Assembly (NCBI GenBank): GCA_049514555.1
Contig: JBEKUY010000005.1
Span: forward strand, 124,001-188,000
Source: JBEKUY01 sp049514555
Lineage (GTDB): Bacteria; Acidobacteriota; Terriglobia; Acidiferrales; UBA7541
Reading direction: 5' to 3'
Length of the DNA: 64,000 bases
In this document: piece after piece, positions 41,749 through 51,307 of the stretch
How the letters are laid out: the number at the start of each line of letters is the position of its first letter
How positions within the stretch are numbered: the stretch's first letter is position 1
Notes under the pieces: generated by a model
Told to the model about the DNA's origin: nothing
Databases searched by the model: none
Seen by the model: only the letters and a program-made list of their open reading frames with translations
Made by a program: the position numbers and the translations under genes

Positions 41749-43071
41749 ATGAGTGGCTCCCCAACCAAGGTTCACCGCGAATCCCGCCGCTCCAGGGAAC
41801 TCTTCCGCCGGGCCGAGGAGCTTCTCGTTGGCGGCGTCAATAGCCCCGTCCGCGCCTTTCGCGCGGTGGGCGGAGATCCGTTGATCGTCGAGCGCGCTCA
41901 GGGTGCGCGCCTGTGGGATGCCGACGGGAACGAACTCCTCGACTACATCGGTTCCTGGGGCGCGATGATCTTGGGACATGCGCATCCCGCAGTCGTCTCC
42001 GGCATCGCCGAGCAGGCCGCGCGCGGCACGAGCTACGGCCTCACCTGCGAACTCGAGATTGAGCTTGCCTCGCTGATCATTCGCGCCATCCCTGCCATCG
42101 AGCGTATCCGGTTCGTTTCGAGCGGCACTGAAGCGACCATGAGCGCGATCCGGTTGGCGCGTGCTTTCACCCGCCGAGATCGCATTCTCAAGTTCGAGGG
42201 TTGCTATCACGGCCACGCGGATAGTTTCCTCTCACAGGCCGGGTCCGGACTCGCGACGCTGGGGATCGCCGCAAGCCCGGGCGTCCCGGACAGCCTCGCG
42301 CAGCTTACTCTCAACGCGCCCTACAACGACCTCGAAGCCGTTGAGCGGCTCTTCGGTGAACGCGCCGGCGAAATCGCGGCGGTGATCGTCGAGCCTATTG
42401 CTGCCAACATGGGCGTCGTCCTGCCCGATGAGCGCTTTCTCCAAGGACTTCGCGAAGTTACGCGCAAACACGGCGCGCTGTTAATTCTCGACGAGGTCAT
42501 CACGGGGTTCCGCCTCTGCTACGGCGCCGTGCAGACTTCCCTGGGGGTCGAGGCCGATATCACCACACTGGGGAAGATTATCGGCGGAGGATTGCCGGTC
42601 GGCGCTTACGGCGGCCGCGCCGAGCTGATGAATCTTGTGGCGCCGGCCGGCCCGGCCTACCAGGCAGGGACGCTCTCCGGAAACCCTCTGGCGATGCGCG
42701 CTGGAATCGAAACGCTTAAGCAGATCGCCGCGCCGGATTTTTGCGCGCGGCTGAACGAGAGCGCTGAGCGTCTTTGCGCGGGCCTTCGAGAGGCCCTGCG
42801 GCAGACCAGCGTGCCTGCTCAACTTGTTGCCACGGGCTCGCTGGCCACTCTGTTTTTCACCAATCGTCCGGTGCGGAACTACCACGACGCCAAATCATCT
42901 GACACCACGCTCTATGCTCGCTTCTTCCGCGAGATGCTCGTTCGAGGCGTCCTGCTGGCGCCATCGCAGTTCGAGGCCATGTTTCTTTCCGCGGCGCACA
43001 CCGCAGCCGACATCGACAAGACGATCGTGGCCGCAGGGGAGGCCCTCCGGGCTCTCGCCGCACAGGCCTAG
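41749..43071 (+). CDS. hemL: Glutamate-1-semialdehyde 2,1-aminomutase
   Basis: 440 residues, class III aminotransferase fold. The PLP lysine is Lys276 in ITTLGKIIGGGLPVGAYGG; LGHAHPAVV, RFVSSGTEATMSAIRLARA and EGCYHGHADSF are family landmarks. Known reaction: glutamate-1-semialdehyde to 5-aminolevulinate, completing the C5 pathway with HemA. It ends the hemX-like-A-C-D-B-L operon. The 164-base gap after it shows no obvious terminator. Confidence 0.95.
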   Translation: MSGSPTKVHRESRRSRELFRRAEELLVGGVNSPVRAFRAVGGDPLIVERAQGARLWDADGNELLDYIGSWGAMILGHAHPAVVSGIAEQAARGTSYGLTCELEIELASLIIRAIPAIERIRFVSSGTEATMSAIRLARAFTRRDRILKFEGCYHGHADSFLSQAGSGLATLGIAASPGVPDSLAQLTLNAPYNDLEAVERLFGERAGEIAAVIVEPIAANMGVVLPDERFLQGLREVTRKHGALLILDEVITGFRLCYGAVQTSLGVEADITTLGKIIGGGLPVGAYGGRAELMNLVAPAGPAYQAGTLSGNPLAMRAGIETLKQIAAPDFCARLNESAERLCAGLREALRQTSVPAQLVATGSLATLFFTNRPVRNYHDAKSSDTTLYARFFREMLVRGVLLAPSQFEAMFLSAAHTAADIDKTIVAAGEALRALAAQA

Positions 43072-43235
43072 CCGGGGTCACGGCGGTGGCGATGTGCTCC
43101 AGCCTCAGCGAAAATCTCCGGGGATGTCTTCTGCCAACGAATGGGCTTTGTCCGGCGGACAACAGTCTCCCCCGGTGAGCTTGCAATGGACCGGGTGTTT
43201 ATGATGTCATCACCGTTCATATGCGAGGATGATCG

Positions 43236-44207
43236 TTGAACGATTGGCTGGAGATCGACCTGCGCCCGCTGCGGCTGGGAGAGCTCTTGGACCGTACGTT
43301 CGTGCTGTATCGCCGCCGGTTCGCGCTGTTCGCGGGGATTCTGCTGGTACCGCAGTGCATCCTGCTTGCTGGTCAGCTTCTCCTCGAGGGATTTGTGAAC
43401 CCAATTGTCGGCGCGAAACCCGGACATCTCGCGAATCCGGCGGCCAGCGCTGCGTTTTTGGGCATGACCTACTTGCTCGTCTTCGTCTACGTGTTCATCT
43501 ACATTTTTGCCACCGGAGCGGTCACCTGCGCTATCTCCGACGTCTATCTCAATCGCCCGATTACGATTCGCGGCGCCTACGCGAAGCTCAAGGGCCGAAT
43601 CGGCAGCATGATCGGCCTGTTTTGCGTGCTGGTTCTTCTGGCGATCGCCCTGTTTATTGCGGCCGTTTTTCTTGCTGCGATCTTGTTCGCCGCGGTGTCG
43701 CTTTTGGGACCGACGGCGAGGGGCATTGCGGGCCTTGTGGTTGTGCTCGGCGTGGTGGTTATTGTCGCCTGGGTGTTTCTGCACTTTGCTCTGACCGTAC
43801 CCGTTCTGGTTCTCGAACGCACTGGGGTCTTCGCATCGCTTGGGCGCAGCTTCCAACTGACGCGCAACCTCTGCGGGAAGATCTTTGTAGCCTGGGTGCT
43901 GGTGCTCTTTCTCGTTTACAATGCGCTCCTGCTGATCCAGGGGCCGTTCCTTGCCGCGGTCTTCTCTTACACCTTTAAAGGGGGGCCGGTGCCCTTTTGG
44001 CTCGCTGCGGTGAACGCGGTGGCGGGCTCCGTAAGCTCGATCCTGAGCGGGCCGTTCGCAGTGCTGATCGTCGCGCTCTTTTACTACGACGCCCGGGTGC
44101 GCAAGGAAGCCCTCGATATCCGGCTGCTTCTGGCCGAGGCCGAGCGCGAGGCTCAGCCTCAACCGCCATCATCTTCGACACCGCTTGCTGGCGCAGTCCT
44201 CGGATGA
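43236..44207 (+). CDS. Multi-pass membrane protein of the GDPD-membrane-domain-like type
   Basis: 323 residues with about six to seven hydrophobic segments; N-terminus DLRPLRLGELLDRTFVLYRR is the usual opening of these proteins. TTG start at 43236 with GAGGA upstream. Family role is unknown, but such genes often sit with DUF4129, DUF4350 and MoxR genes, as here. The stop overlaps the next start (ATGA), so it is the first gene of the 43.2-48.9 kb operon. Confidence 0.75.
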   Translation: MNDWLEIDLRPLRLGELLDRTFVLYRRRFALFAGILLVPQCILLAGQLLLEGFVNPIVGAKPGHLANPAASAAFLGMTYLLVFVYVFIYIFATGAVTCAISDVYLNRPITIRGAYAKLKGRIGSMIGLFCVLVLLAIALFIAAVFLAAILFAAVSLLGPTARGIAGLVVVLGVVVIVAWVFLHFALTVPVLVLERTGVFASLGRSFQLTRNLCGKIFVAWVLVLFLVYNALLLIQGPFLAAVFSYTFKGGPVPFWLAAVNAVAGSVSSILSGPFAVLIVALFYYDARVRKEALDIRLLLAEAEREAQPQPPSSSTPLAGAVLG

Positions 44208-45337
44208 GACGGCCTTCGCTGCGAGCCGTCTCTCTGGTCTTCCTGCTCCTGTCTGGTGGTGTGTCCGTGGCTGCAGACAACGGGCCAGGGGGCGCTACCT
44301 CGCCGACGCCGCCTACGGCGACGGCGGATAGAGCGAGCGCGGGCCCGCCCGCCGCAGGCGGACTCGATCTTGCTGGATACATTCAGGCTCTCGATCGGCT
44401 GCGCCCTGCCGTTGAGGGGCTTTCCGCGCATCCGCAGGATGCGGCCGCTCTGCGCGGCTCCCTGCCACATTCCTGGAACGTGGAGGTTTCCGGCCAACGC
44501 TACGATGTCTCCACCGGCTGGCTCGCCGCGCAACTCACGCGCATCGAATCGAACGCGGCCGAGCGTGCCACCGCGGAGAAGGAAATCCTGGCGCGGCTCG
44601 ACCGGCTACGCGCCGGTGCGGTTGCCCTCACGGCGCCCGCCGGCACCGACCTTGTTTCGGCTCGCGCCGCCATGCAGGAGATTCTTAGCGGGCGCGAATA
44701 TTCGAGCGTTCACAGCCCCTCCTGGCTCGAGCTTGCCTGGGCACGCATTTTACGTGCCGTGGGCCGTCTTCTGGGCCGCCTTTTCAGCAGAGTGGGAGGC
44801 AGCGTCAGGACGCGGAACATCCTGTCTTGGTTGTTAATCGGAGGCAGCTTTCTTCTCATGAGCGTGCTGCTGGTGCGATGGCTTCTCCGCGCCATGCGCC
44901 GGACCGAACTCGCGCGCGTGACTCCTGCTGTGGCGACCGCCAAAGATTGGCGGCAATGGGCGCAAGAAGCCCTTGCTGCCGGAGGCCGCGGAGAATTCCG
45001 CGGGGCGGTTCACGCCTGCTATTGGGCCGCGGTTGGCCGCCTAGAGAGCCTGGGCGTTTGGACGACAGATCAATCCCGTACGCCGCGCGAATATCTTCAC
45101 CTTCTCGACGCTCTCGGAGCGGACATCGCGCTGCCCGGTGCGGCCACGAGAGCGCATCCCGCCGCTTCGTTCGCCCCGGAACGCATTCGCGCCGCGCTCG
45201 TCCCGCTCACCGGTACGTTCGAGCGCGTCTGGTATGCCGGCGCGCACGCCACCGCCGACGACTTTCGCTCGAGTCTCGACCGCCTGGAGGAGCTCGGATG
45301 CCGCTTTCCATCGAATCGTCCGATCGCCGCCTCCTGA
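44204..45337 (+). CDS. DUF4129-domain membrane protein
   Basis: 377 residues from ATG at 44204 (ATGA overlap). A signal or anchor is at about 8-23; a second hydrophobic segment is near 205-225 (WLLIGGSFLLMSVLLVRWLL). The C-terminal domain (about 245-370) matches DUF4129: AKDWRQWAQEALAAGGRGEF, then YWAAVGRLESLGVW, TPREYLHLL. The function is unknown. Often found with transglutaminase or MoxR systems. Confidence 0.78.
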   Translation: MRRPSLRAVSLVFLLLSGGVSVAADNGPGGATSPTPPTATADRASAGPPAAGGLDLAGYIQALDRLRPAVEGLSAHPQDAAALRGSLPHSWNVEVSGQRYDVSTGWLAAQLTRIESNAAERATAEKEILARLDRLRAGAVALTAPAGTDLVSARAAMQEILSGREYSSVHSPSWLELAWARILRAVGRLLGRLFSRVGGSVRTRNILSWLLIGGSFLLMSVLLVRWLLRAMRRTELARVTPAVATAKDWRQWAQEALAAGGRGEFRGAVHACYWAAVGRLESLGVWTTDQSRTPREYLHLLDALGADIALPGAATRAHPAASFAPERIRAALVPLTGTFERVWYAGAHATADDFRSSLDRLEELGCRFPSNRPIAAS

Positions 45338-46500
45338 TCGTTGGCGGAGCGTTTCTGGTGCTGTTGTGTCTCGCCGCCGCTGCGGTCGTGCCCCCAGAGG
45401 CAACCGGCGAAATCAGCTTCCCCTCGACGTATTCCACGGCCTCCGGCGGCGCTCGCGCCGCGTTCGCGCTGCTGCAGAAGCTTGGCTACCAGGTCCGGCG
45501 CTGGGAAGATTCTCCCGACCAGTTGCCCGGAACAGGCGCGGGCTACCTCTTGATCCTGGCGGAACCGTTCCACGCTGCTTCCACCGAGGAGCAGCATGCC
45601 ATCCAGCGCTTTGTCCATTCGGGCGGCGCCGTTCTGGCCGTCGGGGAGGAGGCGGCGCGGTGGATGCCGGAAACCGACGCGGTCCACGAGGAGACGGATG
45701 ACGTTGAGTGGAAGTCCTATGCCGCGCAGTCTCCCGGCCCGCTCACACGTGACGCTCCGCGCATCACCATGGCGCCGCCGAGCGTCCGCTGGAAGACGTC
45801 CAAGCCTTCCCACGAGGCCCTCTATGCCGATGGCCAAAACGTCGTGGCCGTTCGTTATGCCGCCGGGAAGGGAAGCGTGATCTGGTGGGCCGACGCTACG
45901 CCGCTCACGAACGCGGGCCTGCCCGTCGAAGGCAACCTCAGCTTCTTCCTGGACTGCGTTGGCTCGCCCAGCCAGCGCACGATTCTCTGGGACGAGTATT
46001 TCCACGGCCAGCGCCGTTCGCTGTTTGCCTACATCGCAAGAACGCCTGTGCCGTGGGCAGGACTCCAAGCCGCCTTCGTCGCCTTGTTGATTCTCGTGAC
46101 CTTCATGCGGCGCTCTGGTCCGGTGCAGGCGCCGCCGACGCCATCACGGCTCTCACCGCTGGAGTTTGTTGAGACGCTGGGCGATCTCTACCATCGGGCT
46201 CATGCCGGGTCGGCCGCTGCCTCGGTCAGCTACGCTCATTTCCGCATGCTACTCGCGCGGCGCCTGGGCCTTGCGGCCAACACCCGCCTGGCCGATCTCC
46301 ACCGCGCCGCCCGCGAGCGCCTGGGCTGGACCGAGCCCGGTTTTTATGAAACGCTTCAGGCCGCCGAACGCGCCAGCCGCAATCCGCATCTGGGCGACGA
46401 AGACGCGCTGCGGATCGTGGAGGCTCTCGAGCACTACACCGGCTTGCTCCATCTCAAGCGTCAGGCCGTAAAGGAGAATCCTCAATGGCGGAACACGTAG
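45298..46500 (+). CDS. DUF4350-domain membrane protein
   Basis: 400 residues from ATG at 45298, which has GGAGGAG upstream; it overlaps the previous gene by 40 bases. An anchor is near residues 10-32, and a DUF4350-like region at 40-230 (SFPSTYSTASGGARAAFALL, then YLLILAEPFHAASTEEQHAI), followed by a transmembrane segment around residue 260 (VPWAGLQAAFVALLILVTFM) and a helical tail. The family is related to GATase-like folds; the activity is unknown. Confidence 0.8.
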   Translation: MPLSIESSDRRLLIVGGAFLVLLCLAAAAVVPPEATGEISFPSTYSTASGGARAAFALLQKLGYQVRRWEDSPDQLPGTGAGYLLILAEPFHAASTEEQHAIQRFVHSGGAVLAVGEEAARWMPETDAVHEETDDVEWKSYAAQSPGPLTRDAPRITMAPPSVRWKTSKPSHEALYADGQNVVAVRYAAGKGSVIWWADATPLTNAGLPVEGNLSFFLDCVGSPSQRTILWDEYFHGQRRSLFAYIARTPVPWAGLQAAFVALLILVTFMRRSGPVQAPPTPSRLSPLEFVETLGDLYHRAHAGSAAASVSYAHFRMLLARRLGLAANTRLADLHRAARERLGWTEPGFYETLQAAERASRNPHLGDEDALRIVEALEHYTGLLHLKRQAVKENPQWRNT

Positions 46501-47435
46501 CCCGCGTGGCCGGGCATCTACGCGCTGAAATGGCCAAGGTGATCATTGGCCAGCAGGAGCCTGTGGACCAACTCCTGGTCGTCCTGCTCTGCCGCGGGCA
46601 TGCCCTGCTCGAAGGAGTTCCCGGACTGGCCAAGACCCTCGCTGTGAAGACGCTGGCGCGCATCGGGCGCCTCGACTTCCGCCGCGTGCAGTGCACGCCG
46701 GACCTCATGCCGGCCGACGTCATGGGCACGAACGTCTTCCAGATGGGCCGCAGTAAATTCATGCTCCATCGCGGCCCGGTCTTCACCGATCTCCTGCTCG
46801 TGGACGAAATCAACCGCACGCCGCCACGCACCCAGTCTGCGCTGCTCGAAGCCATGGAGGAACGCCAGGTCACGATTGACGGAACCCCCTACCCGCTCTC
46901 GGATTCCTTCGCCGTCCTGGCCACGCAGAACCCGATCGAATTCGAGGGCACTTACCCGCTTCCGGAAGCGCAGCTCGACCGCTTCCTGATGAAAATCCGC
47001 ATTGCGTATCCGTCTGACGCTGAGGAAACCGCCATCCTCGAGCGTTACCACCGGGGCTTTGATGGCCATCAGCTCGATCGCATGGATCTGACGGCGCTTC
47101 CGGCAGACTGGCTCGATGCGGCTCGCAAAGAGGTGCAGGCGATCCACGTCGAGCCGCAGCTTTTCCGCTATGCCGCCGCAATCGCGCGCCGCAGCCGCGA
47201 CTGGCCCTCGCTGAGCCTCGGCGTCAGTCCTCGCGCAGCATTGGGACTGATCCACGTCTCCAAGGCCCTCGCTGCGGTTGGTGGCCGGGACTTTTTGCTG
47301 CCCGATGACATCAAGGCTGCCGCGCCGCCGGTTCTTCGCCATCGTTTCATGCTCAAGCCCGAGGCCGATCTCGATGGGATCACCGCCGACCAGGTTGTGG
47401 CTGAAGTTCTCGCCGCCGTCGAAGTGCCCAAGTAA
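46485..47435 (+). CDS. MoxR-family AAA+ ATPase
   Basis: 316 residues. Walker A is GVPGLAKT (HALLEGVPGLAKTLAVKTLA), Walker B is LLLVDEINRTPPRTQSALLE, and the sensor is in VLATQNPIEFEGTYPLPEAQ. It overlaps the DUF4350 gene by 16 bases. MoxR ATPases act as chaperones with VWA-type or DUF58 partners; the DUF58 gene follows six bases later. Confidence 0.93.
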   Translation: MAEHVARVAGHLRAEMAKVIIGQQEPVDQLLVVLLCRGHALLEGVPGLAKTLAVKTLARIGRLDFRRVQCTPDLMPADVMGTNVFQMGRSKFMLHRGPVFTDLLLVDEINRTPPRTQSALLEAMEERQVTIDGTPYPLSDSFAVLATQNPIEFEGTYPLPEAQLDRFLMKIRIAYPSDAEETAILERYHRGFDGHQLDRMDLTALPADWLDAARKEVQAIHVEPQLFRYAAAIARRSRDWPSLSLGVSPRAALGLIHVSKALAAVGGRDFLLPDDIKAAAPPVLRHRFMLKPEADLDGITADQVVAEVLAAVEVPK

Positions 47436-47440
47436 CTCCT

Positions 47441-48865
47441 GTGCCGGTGAGCGCCACACGTCCGCTCGATGCTTCGCACCTCGCGCCCGAAACGCGCGAA
47501 GCTCGCGGCGCCCCGCTCGCGCGGCGTTCGTTCCTGGGGCGGATCCTTCCCAGCGGCGGCTTTGGCAGGCGCGCCTTTAGTCTCTTTCTGCTCGGATTGG
47601 TTTGGATCGGTCCCGCATGGTTCGAGCGACGATTTCTTTGGGCCATGGGCGCGTGGGACGCGGCAGTGCTGCTCTTGTGGGTCTGGGACTATGCGCGGCT
47701 GCCCCATCCTGCGGAGATCATCGTGCGGCGCGTCTGGCGTCACCCGGTAGCATTTGGCACAGCTTCCGCCGTCAGCATTGAGTTCGAAGATCTGGGTCGC
47801 CTGAGCATCCTCGTTTCGCTGGTGGATGAGGTGCCGGCGGCGCTTGTCCAGAGGCCGCCCGAGCGGACTCTCCGCGTTCCATCCGGCGACAAGGGCAGCG
47901 CCGGCTACGAAGTGTTTCCGCGCGAGCGCGGCGATCTCCACCTCGGACGACTGTTTTTCCGCTACCAGTCTTCGCTGCGCGTGGCCGAGCGATGGGCCTC
48001 GGCCGATCTTTCCCAGACGATTCGCGTTTACCCGAATCTCGAGGAAGCGCGCCGCCAGATGCTGTATCTCATTCGCACCCGCCAGGTGGCTCTCGAGCGC
48101 CGCCTGCGGCGCCATCGCGGACAGGGCCGCGACTTCGAGAGCCTGCGCGAATACCGCCCCGGGGATCCGTGGCGCGATATCTGCTGGACTGCGACTGCGC
48201 GGCGCAGCCGCCCCGTCACACGGGAGTATCAGGCGGAACGCAGCCAGACCGTCTGGATCGTCATCGACGCTGGGCGGCTTCTGCGCGCGCGCATTTTCGG
48301 TCCCAGCAAGCTCGACTATGCCGTCAACGCGGCTCTGAGCCTGGCGCAGGTCTCGCTGTACTCCGGGGACAAGGTCGGCCTGCTCGCCTACGGACGCCGC
48401 ATTCAGCAGCAGCTTCCCCCCGGGCGCGGCCCCGCGCACCTTCGAGCGATTCTCGAGCGGCTGGCCATGGTGCGCAGCGAACCTTCCGAAGCGAACCACG
48501 TGCGCGCGGCAGAGACCCTTCTCGGGCGCCAGTCACGCCGCAGCCTTGTCGTCTGGCTCACGGACATATCCGAGACGCCCGCACTCCCTGAAGTGATCGA
48601 AAGCGCCATGCAGATGGCTTCGCGCCATTTGGTGCTTTTCGGCGTGATCCAGCAGCCCGAACTCCTTGACGTGGCCGCCAGTTCGCCCGCCACCGCCGTC
48701 GAAATGTACCGCCACATCGCCGCGCAAGAAATGCTGGACCGGCGGCAGGTGTTGCTCGAGCGCTTGCGCCAGCGCGGCGTCCTGGCGCTCGAATTCGAAG
48801 CGGCGCGAATCTCGCCCGCCCTCGTCAATCAGTACTTGGATATCAAGGAACGGAGCCTGCTCTAA
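47441..48865 (+). CDS. DUF58-domain protein with VWA-like fold
   Basis: 474 residues, GTG start. Two hydrophobic segments at about 47-85 are followed by the DUF58 signature EYRPGDPWRDICWTATARRS and a VWA-like domain (VWIVIDAGRLLRARIFG, in which the MIDAS DxSxS is degraded to D-A-G). It partners MoxR in the family's usual pair. The stop overlaps the convergent SpoIIM gene by four bases. Confidence 0.88.
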   Translation: MPVSATRPLDASHLAPETREARGAPLARRSFLGRILPSGGFGRRAFSLFLLGLVWIGPAWFERRFLWAMGAWDAAVLLLWVWDYARLPHPAEIIVRRVWRHPVAFGTASAVSIEFEDLGRLSILVSLVDEVPAALVQRPPERTLRVPSGDKGSAGYEVFPRERGDLHLGRLFFRYQSSLRVAERWASADLSQTIRVYPNLEEARRQMLYLIRTRQVALERRLRRHRGQGRDFESLREYRPGDPWRDICWTATARRSRPVTREYQAERSQTVWIVIDAGRLLRARIFGPSKLDYAVNAALSLAQVSLYSGDKVGLLAYGRRIQQQLPPGRGPAHLRAILERLAMVRSEPSEANHVRAAETLLGRQSRRSLVVWLTDISETPALPEVIESAMQMASRHLVLFGVIQQPELLDVAASSPATAVEMYRHIAAQEMLDRRQVLLERLRQRGVLALEFEAARISPALVNQYLDIKERSLL

Positions 48866-49836
48866 GCAGGACGTTGGGCCTGCTTCTTCGTTTCTCCCCC
48901 AGCCAGGGACACGTACGCCACAAGAAGCGTGAACAGTGACGCGCCGACGCCGACCTTCAGTGGATCGGGCAGGGAAGTAGGCGAAATGAACGCTTCGACG
49001 ATCCCAGCAATCACGAGCAGCGGGATGGTGCCCAAGAAAAGCTTCACCGCTCTGGACCCTGCCTCTGCGAGCGACGCGCGCCGCGGCAAGAGTCCGGGGA
49101 ACAAGAGCCCACGCGCCAAGAGCAATCCCGCGCCCCCGGCTATGAAGATGGCCGGCAACTCAAGCGAGCCGTGACCCGCCACAAAGGTCAGAATCTGTCT
49201 CAGCATGCCCGCCTGCCAGCAGGCCATCGCGATCACGCCCATCAGCAGCCCGTTGAAGAACATCATGTAGAGCGTCCCGATCCCCGCCGTGATTCCGAAT
49301 GCAAACGCCGCGATGGAAACGGATAGATTGTTCGTCATGATCGCGCTGGAAGCGAGCGGCTTGACGCCCACGATCGAATCCGTCCACATCTCGCGGCGCT
49401 CGATCTTGTCGAGCATGTGCGGTCCCAAGAAGAATCGTGAAAAGGCCGGATCGCCCAGCGTGGTAAGCCCGCCGACGACCAGCCCCGCGAGGAACACCGC
49501 GAACGCCAGCAGTGTGTACGAGAACGACTCGCGAAACACGCGCGGAAACTCACGCGCGTAAAACTCCACCACATGACCGAGGCCGCCGCGCCTGCCCATG
49601 TACACCAGATTGTGCGCCCGCCCGAGGAGTTGGTTTAGGTAAACGCTCAACGTGTGGCTGGTCGGGTCTTCGCGAACCGTTGCTAGGTCGGTTGCCGTCT
49701 GTCTGTATAATAGGCCCAGTTCCTGGAGCTCACGATGGGAGAGCGAAGCGAAACCGCGCTGGTGCGCTCGCTCGACGAGTTCCGTCAATCGCGACCAGAA
49801 CGATCTTCGTTTGGCCAGCCAGCGCGCAGGGAGCAT
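48862..49836 (-). CDS. Stage II sporulation protein M-like membrane protein
   Basis: 324 residues from the ATG at 49836 (GGAG eight bases upstream); an ATG at 49866 is an alternative. A cytosolic helical N-terminus (SFWSRLTELVERAHQRGFAS) precedes five to six transmembrane segments, with the SpoIIM-like VAGHGSLELPAIFIAGGAGL motif. In non-sporulating bacteria these membrane proteins accompany RDD and MoxR genes, and their function is unknown. It starts two bases from the divergent RDD gene start. Confidence 0.85.
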   Translation of the reverse strand: MLPARWLAKRRSFWSRLTELVERAHQRGFASLSHRELQELGLLYRQTATDLATVREDPTSHTLSVYLNQLLGRAHNLVYMGRRGGLGHVVEFYAREFPRVFRESFSYTLLAFAVFLAGLVVGGLTTLGDPAFSRFFLGPHMLDKIERREMWTDSIVGVKPLASSAIMTNNLSVSIAAFAFGITAGIGTLYMMFFNGLLMGVIAMACWQAGMLRQILTFVAGHGSLELPAIFIAGGAGLLLARGLLFPGLLPRRASLAEAGSRAVKLFLGTIPLLVIAGIVEAFISPTSLPDPLKVGVGASLFTLLVAYVSLAGGETKKQAQRPA

Positions 49837-49838
49837 CT

Positions 49839-50651
49839 GTGGACTCCGTGGATCCGACGAATCCATCCAGCCCCGCCGGCCTGGGCGGCCGCTGGATGGA
49901 TCAGCTTAACATCGAGACGCCCGAGCAGACGACACTCGAGTATCCCCTCGCGGGTATCGGCAGCCGCTTCCTCGCCCTCGCAATCGATACGCTCATCGAA
50001 CTCGCCGCCTTCCTTGCCCTTTTTTTGTTGGGGCTCGCCTGGGTGCGAATTACCCGGATCACTTGGAGCCCCGCGACCAACTGGGGGAAGGCCGCCGGGG
50101 TGCTCATTGCATTTTCCATCTTTTACGGCTACTTCGCTGTCTTCGAATCCATCTGGAATGGCCAGACCCCGGGCAAGCGCTGGATGAATCTACGCGTCAT
50201 CCAGGATTCCGGGCGCCCGCTGAATGTTTTTCAAGCGATTGCCCGCAACATGCTGCGTCTCGTGGACCAGATTCCCGGCGCCTATTGTTTCGGGATCGCT
50301 TCGGCGCTCCTGAACCGGCGCAATAAGCGTCTGGGTGATTTCGTTGCGGGCACCGTGGTCGTTCACGAGCGCAGCCTGAGCGCCGTCGCGCCGGATTGGC
50401 TGCCCGCCAACGAATCAGCCTCTGCCACGTACCGTGTCGCAGACCTTTCCGAAGCGCAGCTCCAGCTCATGCAGACGTTTTTTCGCCGTCGCGCGGAGCT
50501 CGATCCCGAGCTCCGTTCGCGCCTGGGCCACTCGATCGCGGATTGCATCGCCAGGAAGCTCGGGGTTGCCGCTGCCGAGCGCTCCGCCGACGAGCAGTTC
50601 CTGGAAGCCGTATTCCGGGATCTTCAGCGGACCGCAGCTTTCCGCCGCTAG
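49839..50651 (+). CDS. RDD-family membrane protein
   Basis: 270 residues from a GTG at 49839 with AGGGAG five bases upstream; a later ATG at 49896 is possible. Four hydrophobic segments and the RDD signature are visible (GIGSRFLALAIDTLIELAAF; NGQTPGKRWMNLRVIQDSGR; RNKRLGDFVAGTVVVHER). Some RDD proteins transport Na+ or solutes; the substrate is unknown. A cytosolic tail of about 80 residues carries charged helices. The start codons of this gene and spoIIM are two bases apart. Confidence 0.86.
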   Translation: MDSVDPTNPSSPAGLGGRWMDQLNIETPEQTTLEYPLAGIGSRFLALAIDTLIELAAFLALFLLGLAWVRITRITWSPATNWGKAAGVLIAFSIFYGYFAVFESIWNGQTPGKRWMNLRVIQDSGRPLNVFQAIARNMLRLVDQIPGAYCFGIASALLNRRNKRLGDFVAGTVVVHERSLSAVAPDWLPANESASATYRVADLSEAQLQLMQTFFRRRAELDPELRSRLGHSIADCIARKLGVAAAERSADEQFLEAVFRDLQRTAAFRR

Positions 50652-50731
50652 CATTGCGCTACGCTCTTTTGCGATACTCTGTTTCCCGAATCGCTCAGAA
50701 ACACAAATACAAGGGGAGGGGGAAATTCCTG

Positions 50732-51262
50732 ATGCACGAACCGGCTGAATTGCACGAATCTCACAGCAGCGATCCTCAGTCTTTGCGCGTGTCGTTGACC
50801 ATTTCGATTCTTGCGGTAGTGATGGCTGGCGTGACGCTGCTCGGCCATCGTGCCCATACGGAAGAAGTGCTCCTACAGCAGCGTGCCAGTGACCAGTGGG
50901 CCTTCTATCAAGCAAAGAATATCCGCCGCCACCAGGATGAGGCCTTTGCCAATCTCCTAAACACCCTTCAGGCCTCCGACGCTTCCCAAGCCCACAGCGC
51001 CGCGGCGAAATACTCCACCGAAGCGCAGCGCTATGATAAAGACAAAGACGAGATCAGCGGAGAGGCCCGTAAGTTGGAAAGCGAGCGCGATATCGAGCGG
51101 CGTCGCGCCGACCGCTTCGACATTGGGGAGGGTCTTCTGGAAGTGGCGATCGTTCTTGCTTCGGTCACGCTGCTCACGCGGCGGCGTGTGTTCTGGTTCG
51201 GCGGAACCGTCCTCGGCCTTGCCGGGGTGCTGATCGCCGCCGCCGCGTGGCTGGTGCATTGA
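50732..51262 (+). CDS. DUF4337-like membrane protein
   Basis: 176 residues from ATG at 50732 with AAGGGGAGGGGG upstream. A transmembrane helix near 21-40, a helical coiled-coil-like region (about 45-125, rich in Lys, Glu, Arg), then two closing transmembrane helices (about 133-175) fit DUF4337. No function is established for the family. It follows the RDD gene by 80 bases. Confidence 0.75.
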   Translation: MHEPAELHESHSSDPQSLRVSLTISILAVVMAGVTLLGHRAHTEEVLLQQRASDQWAFYQAKNIRRHQDEAFANLLNTLQASDASQAHSAAAKYSTEAQRYDKDKDEISGEARKLESERDIERRRADRFDIGEGLLEVAIVLASVTLLTRRRVFWFGGTVLGLAGVLIAAAAWLVH

Positions 51263-51307
51263 TCGCGGACGGTTGAGGCGGAACCATAACCGCGCCGGAG
51301 CGACGGT

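Noticed and set aside
44827..45297. N-terminal extension of the DUF4350 gene
   Set aside because: The upstream frame lies inside the DUF4129 gene; the ATG at 45298 has a good ribosome site and begins the expected anchor.
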